Origin: Tubulanus polymorphus
Lineage: Eukaryota > Nemertea > Palaeonemertea > Tubulaniformes > Tubulanidae
DNA: 64,000 bases
Direction: 5' to 3'
Assembly (NCBI RefSeq): GCF_964204645.1
Contig: NC_134026.1
Location: forward strand, 806,001-870,000
The position numbers and the translations under genes were made by a program. Below the pieces are notes generated by a model. That model made no database searches, was not told the DNA's origin, and saw only the letters and a program-made list of their open reading frames with translations. How positions within the stretch are numbered: the first letter of the stretch is position 1; each line of letters begins with the position of its first letter. Below are positions 46,155-60,800 of the stretch, in pieces.

Positions 46155-47260
46155 GACACGAGTCTTAATACCAGTCGTTGTTACGGGAACGACGGCTAGG
46201 TACTAGACTAGACACAGGATAATCCTTCCATAGATTTTACTGCTTGTTCCGTTATTTATTCACAGAATGCATTTTATTTGATTTTGTTAACAGATTTATA
46301 TTTTATATATCTCCACTCATATGGATAATATTACTGTGTCTCGAGGGTTTCGACCGGGCTCAAACTTGATTGTGTTTATAAAATGTCAAAAAAGAACTTA
46401 TTGAACTTAACCAAGATCTATTTAACAGCCCAGTTGCTGAAAATTGGATGAAGTTATCCAGTGGGTATATTCGCGCTTACAATGAAGTTTTAAATTGTCA
46501 CTACAGGGTCCGATCTGAGCACTTGTCCGATTGCCCTGGACAAGTATATTCTCATCGGGGCAAGTACCGGTAGGTTATCATTTTTACTTGTCCCCCGGGC
46601 TAGTGCAATTTTATGTCACAAAACTTTTTTCCCACTCGATACCACCAATCGGACTGGCTGTGTAGTAGGGCAAGTAGCTTTTGGAGGGAGCAAGCGAAAT
46701 ATGAGATATGCTTGCCCCCCGGCCAAGTGGCTTTCATTCCTTAGATCGGACCCTGTCACTGTCTGTATCAACACTATCTACTGTTAAACTCTGACCTTGC
46801 CCCGAATTGTGCTGTTTTTTCTGCTCAGTAGTTCGTAGGTTAGTTATAAGTAAGTGACTTGATCTTCCTCCTCGTTGCAGGTGCTGTATCTATATCTCAA
46901 TGTTCGACATCTTATCAACTGCTACCGACAACGGACGGAAGATCAAGTCATCAAAAGCATTCACCAAATCGTCCGTTTAAATGTCAATACTGTCAAAAAA
47001 TGTTTCGTTATCCGTGGCATTTAAAAGAACACGTTATCACGCACAGCACGGTGAAACCGTTCACGTGTGTCGTTTGTACGAGGTCGTTTACGCGTAAACG
47101 ACTGCTTCGATATCACATCGAAAAAACTCATCCCGAACGACAAGATTTGATCGATTCGTTGAGAAATCCAGCATTCGATCGCATCGGGCCTTTAAACGCT
47201 ACGTACTTCAAGGATAATTCACAACTACAGGATTTAAATCTTACCTTCAATCCACCGTAG
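44380..47260 (+). CDS. C2H2 zinc-finger protein, isoform with distal terminal exon
   Basis: Same first three exons as the isoform ending at 46154, but joined to 46881-47260, which has a clean acceptor (CTCGTTGCAG) in the same phase; 295 residues. The terminal exon again holds a linker, two fingers (about 204-253: CQYCQKMFRYPWHLKEHVIT, then CVVCTRSFTRKRLLRYHIEK) and the shared PERQDLI ending before its own stop. The two exons are diverged duplicates: linker length and finger helix residues differ (RYPWHLKE versus LNAGHLKE; TRKRLLRY versus TRQRNLRN). This fits alternative 3' exons as in insect lola and broad. An AATAAA at 47669 can serve this isoform. Alternative use is inferred from sequence alone. 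Confidence 0.7.
45545..45673. mobile_element. Palindromic MITE, family A, copy 1
   Basis: Ends GGGGCCAGTTGCTCAAAAGT and its complement (ACTTTTGAGCAACCGGCCCC). The inner part holds GGTTAAAGATAACC and TCCACTGGTTAACTATAACC, so the unit of about 130 bp is self-complementary. It sits in the intron directly before the proximal zinc-finger exon. Confidence 0.85.
46431..46800. mobile_element. Family-A MITE interrupted by family-C element
   Basis: 46431-46503 is the left half of a diverged family-A MITE (CAGTTGCTGAAAATTGG to AATTGTCACTA). 46504-46755 is a full family-C element with CAGGGTCCGATCTGAG and CTTAGATCGGACCCTG ends. 46756 onward resumes the family-A right half (TCACTGTCTGTATCAACACT to TAAACTCTGACC). 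A TCACT on both sides looks like a short target duplication. Lies between the two zinc-finger terminal exons. Confidence 0.75.
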
Positions 47261-47668
47261 TTGTGTTCGTGTATCTCGATGCTTTATTCAGAAAGTTTTA
47301 TGTTTAATGCAAGAAATTCATGTAGTGTCTGTTTAGAACAGGGTTCTTAAGGGTTTTCGAAAGTCTTGGAAAGTTTTGGAAAATGTAAATTTTCCACAGC
47401 TCCTTGAAAAGCTATGGAAATTTAGTTCTTTTATCTATGTCTATGGAAAAGGTATAGAAGATAAGATTTTCCTTTTGTTTTGAATTATAGGCTATTTGCT
47501 TAATAAAAATACTTTGTCGATGGTATTGATAATTGGCGTTTAACTTAGAATGGGCCTATGTTGCCTGTTCTAAGTTGGTAAAATCTGAGTATGGAAAAGT
47601 TATGGAAAATTAAATCGGGAAAACGATAATAACCCTGATAGAATATCTGTTTCATGTGTTTTATGAAG

Positions 47669-47674
47669 AATAAA
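47669..47674 (+). terminator. Poly(A) signal of the zinc-finger gene
   Basis: AATAAA about 410 bp after the distal stop codon and before the convergent RIC1 3' end. Confidence 0.55.
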
Positions 47675-47930
47675 AATGTCTCGTACGGTTTTGAAAATCA
47701 TTTCTTTTGTGTTATTTACTGACTTCGAAAGGAAATCGTACAAAAAAGCAGAGGACCAAGATGCGAAAAAATATGTGAACGTGCTTTCATTTGTTGCTTA
47801 AGAAAGCGGCTTCACATCGGATAAATGAAGGTTAGAACTTGACTGAAAAAATAAAACCGTAGATCACAGACCATTGACTCTAAAATCAGCCAGAAATTAA
47901 TGATCAGAATATATATGAGGTAAAATTTGA

Positions 47931-47936
47931 CATTTA
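47931..47936 (-). terminator. Candidate RIC1 poly(A) signal
   Basis: TTTATT on the plus strand (AATAAA on the minus strand) about 0.9 kb past the RIC1 stop. It would give a long 3' UTR that stops short of the zinc-finger transcript end at about 47.69 kb. Earlier weaker signals are possible. Confidence 0.35.
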
Positions 47937-48836
47937 TTCACAAAATATTATCTTAAATATCACATCATAATTATGTCATATATCAATATTACATAAAGAA
48001 ATATCAGTTATCACCATTTACAAGCGTAATGAAATACATGTATAAATAGAGTAACTAATCGTCCTCATTTCATTTGCATAAAGACGTAAATTACATCCAG
48101 AATAATACAGTTACGTAGCAAATTCATCAAATACAATCAAAAAAGAATTTAGTTTCTAACATGTATTTTTCACGGTGATGCACTGATGATAGTCAGAATG
48201 TAATGTTGAAGGCAGTGAGCAATTTAATCATGTTAGCTGCTATGAAATACATGGTACCAGAAATCTTATAACTACTGGATAAAGTCACTGATCAAATTAG
48301 TGAACTATTCAGTAACCGGACTCGTGTTTAAGCCTATCTGATTATTAAAGCCTAACACCGATAATTAAGTCATTATGTAGTGAACTACGCGTTTGACAGA
48401 GAATTTTACCAGTCCAGAATAACACTAGAATCTTCCTGATCAATTTGACTCTTAGCACATCTATGGTAATTGTAATTGTACACTTCTCACAAAAAACACA
48501 TTAGCTTTTGCTTTTTCACAAATTACTTTATAGCGTTGTTCCGTTCCTCAACATACAAAACTAAGTCTTATCTTTATCATTTTTAAGAATATAAAACGAG
48601 AAAGCTAGCACATTATGGCCATGCTTCCGAACTCTATACATCGAATACCTGTCCTCTGATTGAATATTACTGGTCGTCATTTTATAGCAGAATAACGCAA
48701 AAATATAATTCATCGTAACGAGAGCATAACTAATAATAATAATAATGATAATAATAATAATAATAGTCTTTGAGCAAAAAACTCTACGTATAAGTAATAA
48801 GTATTAATATAAATTTCAACCTAAAATGTAACAGTT

Positions 48837-51800
48837 TTATGATAGAACGCACCCCTCATAGTTCTCTTTCTCAGTCTCGTCCATTAAACCGACCGATATA
48901 TCGACGTTTAGTTTTTTCTCCGGAGACACTTCGTCGATAAGACTTTGGTTTATTGCACTTTTAAGTTCGTCTGAAGCGGCTGAACTGTCCAGTGATGAAT
49001 TACTGAGACGATGCGATGACGTCGAACTCAATCGAGAACTCAACGGATTCTGTTCGAGGATTTTTTCGAGTATTTGTCTCTGATTTTGTATCGTATTCAG
49101 GAATGGTTTAAAACCGAGGCTGCAAAATAATAAACTCTCGACGTAAGTGACGAGAAACTTCATTCAATGAAATGAACACTATCAACATTGGCATTTATTC
49201 CCCGTGTTGAGACTAATAAATTCAGGATCACTTCCTTATGAACTTCAATTACATTAATTTTCTAGTAATCAAAATAAGTGTATAGGCTATAAATATCACA
49301 ATTTCTTGTAAATTTCAAAGCATCATGTGATACATGATGCATAAAAAGAATTTAACAATGTATAAACCCCTTCTATATGTACTAAGAGAACGTACCATTC
49401 AGTGTCAGCCCATAAATCGAGGAATGATAGACCTTCTCTCATACGTCCGACTGTTTCAATAGCAGTTTCAGTTAAACTGGCAGTGTTTACCACTCTCACT
49501 ACATTCATTACATCTCTTAACAAAACCGAAATCAACAACGCCCATTCCAGACAACCGGCTTCCAGCATTATGTGAAATAAATACCTGAAACAAACATCAT
49601 TCACCAGATTGATTCACTGGAATTTTGAAATCTGGAAATGTTTCCTGAATAATACTATAATTTCGGTGTTGTAAACACTTATAACTGGATGCAGGCAAAT
49701 CTTACCTCAGTTGTATTTCAGATTGTTGCGGGCCTTTATTCGCCAGTTCCAATGTAAGACGTTCGAAATCTTTAGACAGCGGAGTTTCGATGACTTGATC
49801 GAGCAGTAAATCTGCATCGCCCAGAAATGAACTACTTTCCGATAATTCGGTCGTCGCCAAACTTACATCATCTAAAACCGAACATATTTTTAATCTATGA
49901 ATCTGCATAGAATGGGCCTACAGCTTATATCATTAAACATAAAGACTGAAAGGTTTACTTGATGCTTTCACAGCTAGTGTCTAGTAGCTTCAACAGGTTA
50001 CTAAATCTGCTTGTAATTTATAATAAAATCCAAACTAACATGTCTTAACATTCACTGATTTGACACAAGGACCCAGTTCCACAGTTGTATTTCGGATTTG
50101 ACTCAGAGTTAACTCATTGAAAATGAACTAATCTTACTTGGAGAACTGTGGAAGTGGGTTCTTCTACAACTCCTCACTACTTACCATGACTAATTTGTGG
50201 TTTGAGTAAAACATCCGACTGACCGGTTAACAGATCAGGAGTTGATAGATTCAACGGGAAACTCGCATGAATTCCTTCACCTGTTAATACTGACACTGGA
50301 CTGGTTCCGTCGCTTTTAAAATCAGAGTCCGTAGCCAGCGAGGAAGCATTCGATACTATAGAAAAGAAAAAGAGATATTTTATTTGTTGATAAGAGATAA
50401 TTATTGCCGGATTATTTTCTTTTACCTGACAATGATTTGTGCATCTGGTGGTACGCCGAATGAGTCATTATAGGAAGAGGCCAATTGAAATCGTGATGCA
50501 GAAGTTTCAACGCGGCGACAAAATCTTCAACTTTTGCTGCTCGCAGTCTGAAGTCAGAAATGTCAGAGTTGAGAGAAAATACTCACTGTTCCTCCGAGTA
50601 AATCCGAGGAATTAAATGCATGGTCATCAATATATCCAAATTATTGCAAATTTTTTTGCAGAATTTATCAAATTCCCTGAGTTTTCCCTGATTTTTTCTA
50701 GATTTTTCTGATTACCTGGGGCTGGTTTTATAGACTGGTATTATCTTTAACCCGGGGGCTTACTCAATTAATTTTCAATTGAGTTAACCCCCCAGATTAA
50801 AGCTGATACCAGTCTATAAAACCGGCCCCTGAGATTTCCAGGTCAGTGACCACCCCTGTATGAGCATAAAATTCAATGATATATTTAAGTTATAACGATG
50901 ATTACCTCTCTTTATTCAACCACCCGACGAGTTGATAATCGTCGAGATTAGCCGAGAAGTATCCTAAATCTCGTAGATGATACTGACTGAGTAGTTTACG
51001 TGCGTGACGACTGAGTATAACATCGATGAAGAACTGTTCAGCCGTGTTCTCTTCTTTCACAGCCGGAGATTGTCTATAAATAACAACACGATGAACTTAC
51101 GTAATAATATCTTATCATAGCTAAAGTGAAGATTATAGTAGTTTTTGTCAGATTGATAGATGTAGATTGATCTATATCCTAAACACTGATTCTAGACAGA
51201 TCTAGATAGCTATAATATACGCATGTTTTTTCAATGTTCTAACATTTACAGCAGTAATACGTATGTGGTTCCATTGGAAACATTGCTCACTGATTAGACA
51301 TGTATATGCTTTAAACATCGTTCGCTGATGTACAATTTCTAGATTTTGCAAGAGAAATGTTTATTGTGGATCGTATTTTTGATAACTAAAAGTCAGTGTG
51401 ATTTCTTGTAATTGTGATAAATAGAAGTCTTGCAGCCATATGCTTTTTCGAACCTGACTATGCCATGTTGTCGGGTAAAAACAATAAGGGATTCAAACGA
51501 CAGACCAAGGAAGTTTGTAAATCCTCCGATTAACCGGTGAATTGTTGACATAGCGACTATTAAAACTTCATCGTTACGATGGTTATATATCACGGGTCAG
51601 TTGCTCAAAAGTTGGTTAAAGATAACCGGCCGTTAAATACCATAGTAACAATGAAATTTCAATCGTCACCATTATCAACTATCCACTGGTTAACTCTAAC
51701 TAACTTTTGAGCAACCGGCCCCAGATGGTTAACTTTAACCAAAATTATAGCAATTAGGCTCAGGTTGACGAACAAACATTTGCAAGACCTCTGTACGAAA

Positions 51801-54800
51801 TAAAGTTTGGATTCAAAACATTTGTATATAGCTCTCAAAATGAAATGCGATACATTCTTCTTATCATAAAATCATCAGTTCTTTCTCAACTCGAAATACA
51901 TTAAATCGGCACAGTGAATCACGTGATAACTAATAATATAGCGATGAAGAATAGCTGCGATCAGATCGGAACAACATCAAACAAACGAACGAAATCGAAA
52001 CGATTCAGAAACCTACGAGAACTAAATAGAATAACCGATAATTTCAACGAAAATAACGGTGAAAAGTGTCGACATCGGTTGAAATAAAACGAAAAACAAA
52101 AACACAGAAACAAATGTTGGTGCAGTCTACTATATAGACCACTACCTCATGTTTGTATCACTCCAAGTTCGACCAAGTCTCTCCTTATATGAATGCAGAA
52201 TACTGAAAACAACAAACCGCATTCTACATACACGACATATTCCAAATAACCAATAAAACCATCAACCGCAATATTATGAAACAATAAATCGTGAAAGGTA
52301 TCCCAGATTGACAGATTGTGTAAACATGTTTTACAATTCATGCTGCTTTGAATGCAGGTAATGAAGGCGCGTGTAAAAAGTTCACCTTTTCGGTACGCTC
52401 TGAGATTCGGTTTTAGACGTTTTTCGATCTTTGAGCTTCGTAGGATCTTTCGCCGCTTCGGGTAGACTAGTACTACGATTACGACTAGAACTGTTATAAG
52501 CGAATGCCGATGATTCGGAAGGGCTGATTGGTGGAGTATGAAACGGTCCGGTCGTACCGGGATACATCGACGTACTGCTCGCACCGCGAGACATCGGCGT
52601 AAAATGAGGCGGCGTTTCGGCTTCTGCCGGATCTAAAATCAGACACAACATATTCCTTATTAGCTCAATCATAATAAATTATGATAATGATGAAACTTAT
52701 ATAGCCCTAAATCCAATTAAGCTGCTCAGAGCGCTTTATGAGTGATGAAATGCTTCCTTTAAGAGCGAACATACCTATAGCTTTAAGGAAGCGAACCAAA
52801 TCACGAGCAAGATCCCATTTACACTGCTCTAAAGCCGAGTCAAGTAGTAACGTAGCATGCTGAAATATATGAAATATGGAAGAATGAATTTTGAATGCAG
52901 ATAACATCATAAATGATCAGGATTAATTCATTGTTTTGTATTTACCTGTCGACTGACTAATGGAATTTCTAGATTCTGTAGGATTATCAGATATGAGGCT
53001 GCCGTGTCTAAATTCTTTGACATCAAACACTCCTAAAAATAGAACGCCGGAACCTGGTCAGTGATGGTCAGTTTCTCAAGAGTGGAATTCGCGTAGATTG
53101 GGTTTCTTACCTCGAACAGGTCTTTAGGATTACCCGCCGTCGTGAACAAGTAAGGCCAAAGAGCTACCTCAGTTTTTCTGGCACAGTGCACGATCGTTTG
53201 AAGGTATTCGGGAAATTCTTGTATAAATGCGACGACTCGTGGAAGCAATGGATCTGAAATACAGTAAACACTGTCTACGATGAAGCGTTTTATGTGATCG
53301 CAACAAGGTTTCCAATGAATTCTCAGTGTTGAATGTTACCAGGAATCGGTTCCTTCGACGTTGCTTCCTCTTCTAGCACCTCGTGTAGTAACAGCTCTAA
53401 TACATGACCGAAATAAGGCAAATCTGTGCAGCACCGAGCGATTTCTAATGCATGTGAACCAAGACTGAAATCAATAATACATTATTCATATCAACATCAC
53501 GTTCAATCTAGTCAACCACAAGAGCAAGAATTAAAGAGGAATCTAGAAATGGATCAAAAGAAATTGAAACGTTACTGATAGTGATAATCTATTCTCGGTG
53601 AAACAGAATATCTGACGATGGGTTTTAGATAAATCTCAAAACAGTCAGATCAATAAACTTTGAATATCATTTATTAAACTGTAACTCACTTGCGTCTGAG
53701 GAGCTGCCTCAGAATATGATGTAGATAAATTTGACTCTGAAATATATTGATTTTCAATGAAAATAACGCGTAAATTCTCTACTACAGAATTTGACGTATC
53801 GAAGATTCAACTCACAGTTCGCTCCAATGTGGAGAAGGGAAATGATAATTCAGAATCTGCTGAATAGTAGAATATATTCTCACACGTGACTCCTAAAATA
53901 ACGGCGTCTTCAAACAACACAGCTACAAATATAAATCACAATCTAGGAGTAAGAATGAGCTTCATATTTAAAAAGTTGAATAGTTTTTTTTTTAGAAAAC
54001 AGCATTATGTAACTATAATTTAGAGTCTATTCGGCAGCGGTGCTTACTTAGTGGATAGACCTCGACATTGAAAGGTAGCATAATACGACGCGACATGTAG
54101 CCAGGAGTTTTCACCTCTTCACGCGGCAATAAAGGCAGCCATACCTGCAATAAAATACATAAACATTCATATCTACGTTTTCATTCTCAAATACAGCTGA
54201 AAATTGAATGAAATTAACGACATACCTTCATTCCGTGAGCTCCACAACTCAACCATAACGCTTCCAGCAGATATTTCTTATTGGCACAGGTGCGAGGGGT
54301 TGACCACATGTTCTCTACCGAAGACGCAACCATCAACGGCGCACAAAACGGTAACTGTAATAGAGAACGTCGAAACGAGTGTAAGATTTCCCAAAATTCT
54401 TGAAGTGACAGAATATCTTCGTTCATCTTTTCATATTGTTTCGAAACCTACCGGTTTGTATTTTCCATCTTTAGGTTGGACATGGTGCCCGCTTTTATCA
54501 CGTTGAAACATGAGCAGTTTGCCAGCGTAGTTCAGCAGAATACTTTCAGCTTGTTTCGGTTCAACTGATCCTCGTAACATGGCTACAAATATATATTAAC
54601 ATTCAAACATTTTGTTGGATCAATCAACACGGTGACCACAATCCTTCCACTTCTAAATTCCCTGCTTTTTCCAGAATTTAGATCATCAAATCTTATCAAA
54701 TTCCCTGTGTTTTTCGTGAGAGAAATTAGTTCCTTGTTTTTCCTTTTTTCCAGAATCATGGTCACCCCGATCAATACCCTTCTGATTCGGTTGCCATCGA

Positions 54801-57800
54801 TTTCTTACCAGATTCCGTCCTAACAGACGTTAATGTCACAGATACAACTGATACTGCTTGCGGTATAAACGTCCCAATTGCTACTTCCTGTATCTTCTGC
54901 ACTTCAATCGTAGGATCTGAAATATTCACAAATATTATTCCACTGTAAATTTTTAAATTCAGTTAAGAGAGTTGTTAACAATTCACACGAGAGAACAAAT
55001 CAAAAATAGCGAAGAGATAATTGTGCTGTCAGAGTTAGTTAAACTAATAGACTCAAGAGTTTCATAGACTAGTTTTAACTTGCACTCCGGATCTGTAAAC
55101 TGAGTGTTCGGGTTAGCTCAACTGACGGATAGAGTGCCAGTGAAAACTCGTCTATTAAACCTGGCCGGGTTTATGTTGTGCGCAGGTGTAAAATATAAGA
55201 AAAATATAAATCACTGCGAATATCAAATTCTTATTTAATGTTAATGATGCAGACATTAAATATTTGAATTTTGTTAATGAAACTAATGTAAAATGTATTC
55301 AACTAATGATACAATATGATAATAGTAGTTTTTACAATGATTTTACCTTCTTCATCAATAATCAGACTGAGAGTATATCCTGTGTATAAGTGTATAAATC
55401 ATATATAACATCAATTGAACATTATCTAGAATGGCATTATCTGGCAACTCAGTTAAAACCCGTATTCGTAGTTCAAAAATTGATTATTGAAGAAAAATGA
55501 AAAATATACTTTGAAATGAAATGATATGACAGTATTCTATGTGACTTTGTTCATATCGGGATTTCTGTTTGTGACAATTAAACATCAAAGCCCGGTTTCA
55601 TAGTTGTGAGTTACGAGATAAAATCAGTTCATTGTCAATGTTTAAAACTCCAAGAGTCGAATTTAACTCAGAACTGTGGAACTGGATCCATAGTTGTGCC
55701 ATCAACCCAAAATTGCTTCCGTTATTTATATCAGCAATAACCGAGGACCTAGATTCTGAAGCTTAAACTGAATCTAATGCGTTTATGATTGACAGAATTG
55801 ATATCTGATCATTTTACGCAGTATTTTTGTATACAAATCGAGAACAATCCGAGCCTAGCTATGAAGTAAGGTGCAGGGGTTTCATAGCTAATGTGCACAG
55901 GTTTTAGCTCAAACATATTCCACGAACCGGTTTTGAATGAAATTCGTACTTACTCGGTCTTGAGTTTTTCCGTTCCATATTGTACAACATGATGTGACAA
56001 TCGGCGCAAAACACGATCAGAATATCGTGAAACGTATTCAGTAACAGAATAGGGGACGGAACTTTGATGATATGCGCGAACGTATTGTCTAATTTACTGG
56101 ATCTCGGATAAAAACGTAGCTGAAAACAAAAAGCAAATTCAGTATCCTGGGGCCGGTTGCTCAAAAGTTGGTTAAAGAAAACCGGCGGATAAATACCATA
56201 GTAACAGTGCAATTTCACTATGTCAACTATCCACTGGTTAACTCTAACCAACTATTGAGCAACTGACCCCAGTAGTCAAAGAATATGGAGTTAGAATAGG
56301 TGATGATATTTCTAAAACGTACCTCATCTCTTTGGTCTAATATATTTACACAGCCACAACATATAAAATCTTTCCACCAAGTCATTCCTCCAGACACAAC
56401 CATATCGTGTTCCTATCAGAAAAAAAAAACCAGCGATATTAAACTATTTCCATGAATTCAAAATGATAGCTGTTACGTCACTTTTCTGCATTAATGTACC
56501 TGTGTTTCATTTCCGAATAATTTCCATTTTTTCGTCGAAGGGGCATAGTGACACAATCCGGTTTTACCAGCTATAGCGATGTACTGACCGGTTCGATCTA
56601 ATGCACATAACTGTATATAGAAACATTGAGAGAATATATCAAACCCCTCAGCATAGCACATCCAACAACAGGGTGGCCACTTTTGCCGTGACTATTCCCT
56701 GGTATGTTACTTGTTTTCCCTGACTTGATCTGCTAAGAATCCAATCAATTAACACAGTTAAATACGTAAAGCATAGATGGAAACTGTTTGATTTTATGCA
56801 CCATCTAACAATCTCAACAAATTTCTCTGACTTTTCTCTAATTTCCAGGTAAGTGGCCACGCTGTCCAATAAACATTCAAATCTAAACATCCGAAATTCA
56901 CAAAAACCCTTAATCTGGATCACGGTAATATTGAGTCCAATGTTGACTCAATCTATTGTCATATTTGATTTTGACTTGGAGTCAAAAGTCATTGTGCTCA
57001 ATAGCTCTGTGATCCAGAAAATGAAATAAAAACAGAATATTTCTTGTACTTACTCGAATAGGCCAATTACATCCGAGATAAGTGAGTGGAAATGGAACGA
57101 TCTGCCATTGTTTATTACCGGAGAGTAAGAAGTTAGCGCTACACGTGCTATCAGTCATACTAGTACTAATACTCATTGTTAAATCCGTATCCAAAACCAT
57201 TCCGTTTTTATAAATTCCGTTGCTCTGATTCAACATTTTCACCTCGGTGTTCAAAAACAAACGATCGGCTCCTTGTAAACATAAGTGTTCATGATTCGTC
57301 TGCAAAAATGAGAGAAACACAAATAAGACCCGGTACATATACAATAAAGGTAAACAGATAATCTTTTGAGTATCACCAATATTTGACTATCAGTAATTTT
57401 TGAGTCCAAGGGTAGATACCCAAATGTTGGTTAAGGTTAACCATCAGATAAATATTGTGTCATTTATCCCTCTGTTAACCTTAACCTCTACTTAAAGCAA
57501 TTGCAGTCATGGACACAGTTCCGCATCTATGCGTTAAAACAAGTTCATTGTTGAACGAGATCCTGATTGAAATAATGAGTTATTTGTCACTCACCGAACA
57601 TGGATTCATAGTTAAGGCACTCTTTACAAAAGGTATCTGCATTATATTTTTGCTGTCGTTGCAATCGACGGCAGGTTTTATGGCTAGCCATAAATAATAT
57701 CCTTCTGGTCCCCATTCCTATTCAACAACAGAAAATACGCATTCTATAATCGTATTAAATCGAAATCTTGACCACCAAACAGATAAACTGACTTACCATT

Positions 57801-60800
57801 GATTGAATATTTACATTACTTTCTTTAACGTACTCATTACCACTGGAAAATATATCAAACACAAAATTCAAGCATATTGGTTTTACAGCTGCTGGTTAAA
57901 CGTTTTTACAATATCAATATACTGATCATCAATCAATCATGACCTGATCTTTATTATTGACTGGTGTTATACAATCAAATATGAACTTTAACCTATCACT
58001 GGAATTTCTCCAGCTAGAATTAGGAATTCTAACTGAAATGGCGAAATGTCTGTTTATTGATATTTTACACACCTGAAATCTGAAGCCAATGTACAAACTA
58101 GTAGAGCACCGTAAACACTCCACACAGCATATCCACCATTAGACCATGACATCGATAGCGCGCAGCCATCGGGGGTCCATTTAAATAAACTCACACCACC
58201 AGTGATCAGAGCAGCGTCTATACATAATTATATATCATATACAACACTGTGATGAGAAACTCGAATAACGATAGCAGCTTGAAATTGATGACTTCATTTA
58301 TCATCACTTACCGGGATAATCTTTACTTGAAACGATTAATTTGTGAGACAACATTAAAGCACCACTAACTTCATCTATACAGTAAACTAAACCATCACCG
58401 CTGTAAATAAAATTCATCATAACTATAATTAATTATCACTGAATAATAACTCTGATATGTTTAATGGAATATTGTTTACTCACTTTTGGCAACCGAAAGC
58501 AATTAATCGATATTTATGATTGACAGCTACGCACGTTGCATTTGTGACAGACTCCGCCCAAACACCTATTACTTGCTTTAAAAACAATAATAGACGATGA
58601 GCTTTTTCGTTCGGTAGCGTGTTGAATCATATTCATGATTTAGAGAGTGAATTATTCTTACCGATGGTTCAAATTTTGGCGAGGTAGCCGTTAGAAATGC
58701 AGCTCTACCATTGGACAAAACGACCGCGAATCCCCCCATCGAGGAACTGTATTCCATATCGGATATATAATACACTACTGTATCATCACTGAGGTTACAC
58801 GCTGAAAATTAAACGATAGCATTTACAACTATGTATAAATCATAGATAAATCAACAAATAAATAAGACGTAATTATGATATTTTACCACGAGAATGTTGT
58901 AGATCGGTAGCGAATGGAACGTTGCTTAATGAAATACCGAGTTCATCATTGATAAAACCATCCCATCGGATCCGTAGTAACATCCCGGTCCGCGTGGCTA
59001 CCATCAAATCTTCTCGCAACGATACAACACTGAAACAACATATCAACTTATTAAGCTGACCTTGAAAGATTCTCGTACTACTTTAAAGAAACAATGAGTA
59101 GGTTTTTATTGAGACCGTGATATAAACGTACCATGTTACTATACATAGTAAAGACTATCTAACTGCCTGGAAGGATCAGTCTATTTTCATTGAACATTTC
59201 TTAAACATTCTCATTTTCAATATGCTGAATCCCCCCACTCTGTGTGTTTGTATCGTAAAATAATGTCCGAAAAGTCTCCTTGAGCTAGTGGCTTATTTGA
59301 ACGTTTTCACTATTAAACAGTCATCTTCAGGAATACAGTACAGAATACGAGTTCCAGGGAAACTTTCCAGACTGTATTTTCGTCCTTTTTGTTGAATTTT
59401 ATATCAATGCTAAATTTGATCTTCATGATGGATACTGAAAAAAGGCTGTTGATTTATCAATGAAATGACGAAGTGGTATTTTTTAACACATGGTGTGTGA
59501 GTGTATCTGATAAAACTCTGCTCATATAATATTGAAACGGTATCATACACACATGAAACAGCTGTCACACGTGTGTAAAACCAGTATCATTTATAATTGA
59601 TCCATTGATCATTTTAATCTGCCATAAATAAAATAGCAATAATGCCTTGATTTGAAACATATGTTCATGGCTTGTATTAATTGACGTCGATACATGATGT
59701 AACATCTCATAGTAAACTGGGGTCAGTTGATGCTACCACAGTTTCAAAGTCCCAGTTAGAAAAATCAGTTGTTTTAGGGTCCCTAACGCAAATATTATAG
59801 TTGAGCCAACAAAAACTACCATAGTATCAAGATTGAATTTTCTACTCAGTGTTTGGAATAGTTTTCAGTGAAAACTAGTTGAATGATGAGAAAAGTTGAT
59901 TTTGACCGAAATGTAGACACATTTGAATACAGAAGCAAGAACCAAGTAACTGGCAGTGGAAGTCACTTAATAATACCTTTAGTGTTTGACCCAACAAACT
60001 GAATAACCAAGAAATAGATTCTAATAGTTTTCACAAACTATGACTGAAAGAGAAGATAATGAACTTACCATTTAATACCGCCAGGAACCTGCATGTAAGA
60101 TAGTTGTGACAATAGAAGAGCAGGAATTCCATCTCCGGTGTGAATATCACAAAGCTCTTTCTTATTATTATGTTTCCTGTAAGATGAAATGTGAACCATG
60201 TTAACATTGATGTAATACAACGATAATAGTATGAAATCCCTAGAGTTTGGAAAACAGTCCTTTTCCTAGTGGAAACGTTGAATGAATTACTAACTAGTTA
60301 GTAATTCCTTAGTTTCCTAAGTTTCTACAGGCCCCTCCAGGTCTAATTTACTGTATTTTGTATTATGCTTTGTACACTATGCTGTAAATTATATTTGAAA
60401 AAATAAAGTGTTCAAATCAAATCAAATCAAACTACATTAAGGATTCATTCTTTAGGGTAGGATTTCATATTTCATATAGGCCTATCATCATTTGTGTGTT
60501 TGGAATGTAATTCTTGATCAAAGTCAAATCTAGTGTTACACTTGAATCTTTAAAATCAAATCTTTGAATAAAACATATCTTTCTAAGCACACCATACGTA
60601 TTTATCATTTAAAACTGTTCCAATATTTCTGTCTCGTCTTAATTATATTGTAAAAATTGTAAAGCGCAATGATTATTTCTTAGAACCGCTCTATAAAAGA
60701 AAATAAATAACTACCGGGGTACATAACTATCAAAACTAGAATGAAAACTTATGAATTTCTTACCCGCCTTCATGTTGAGTATACAGACAATGATGATGTG

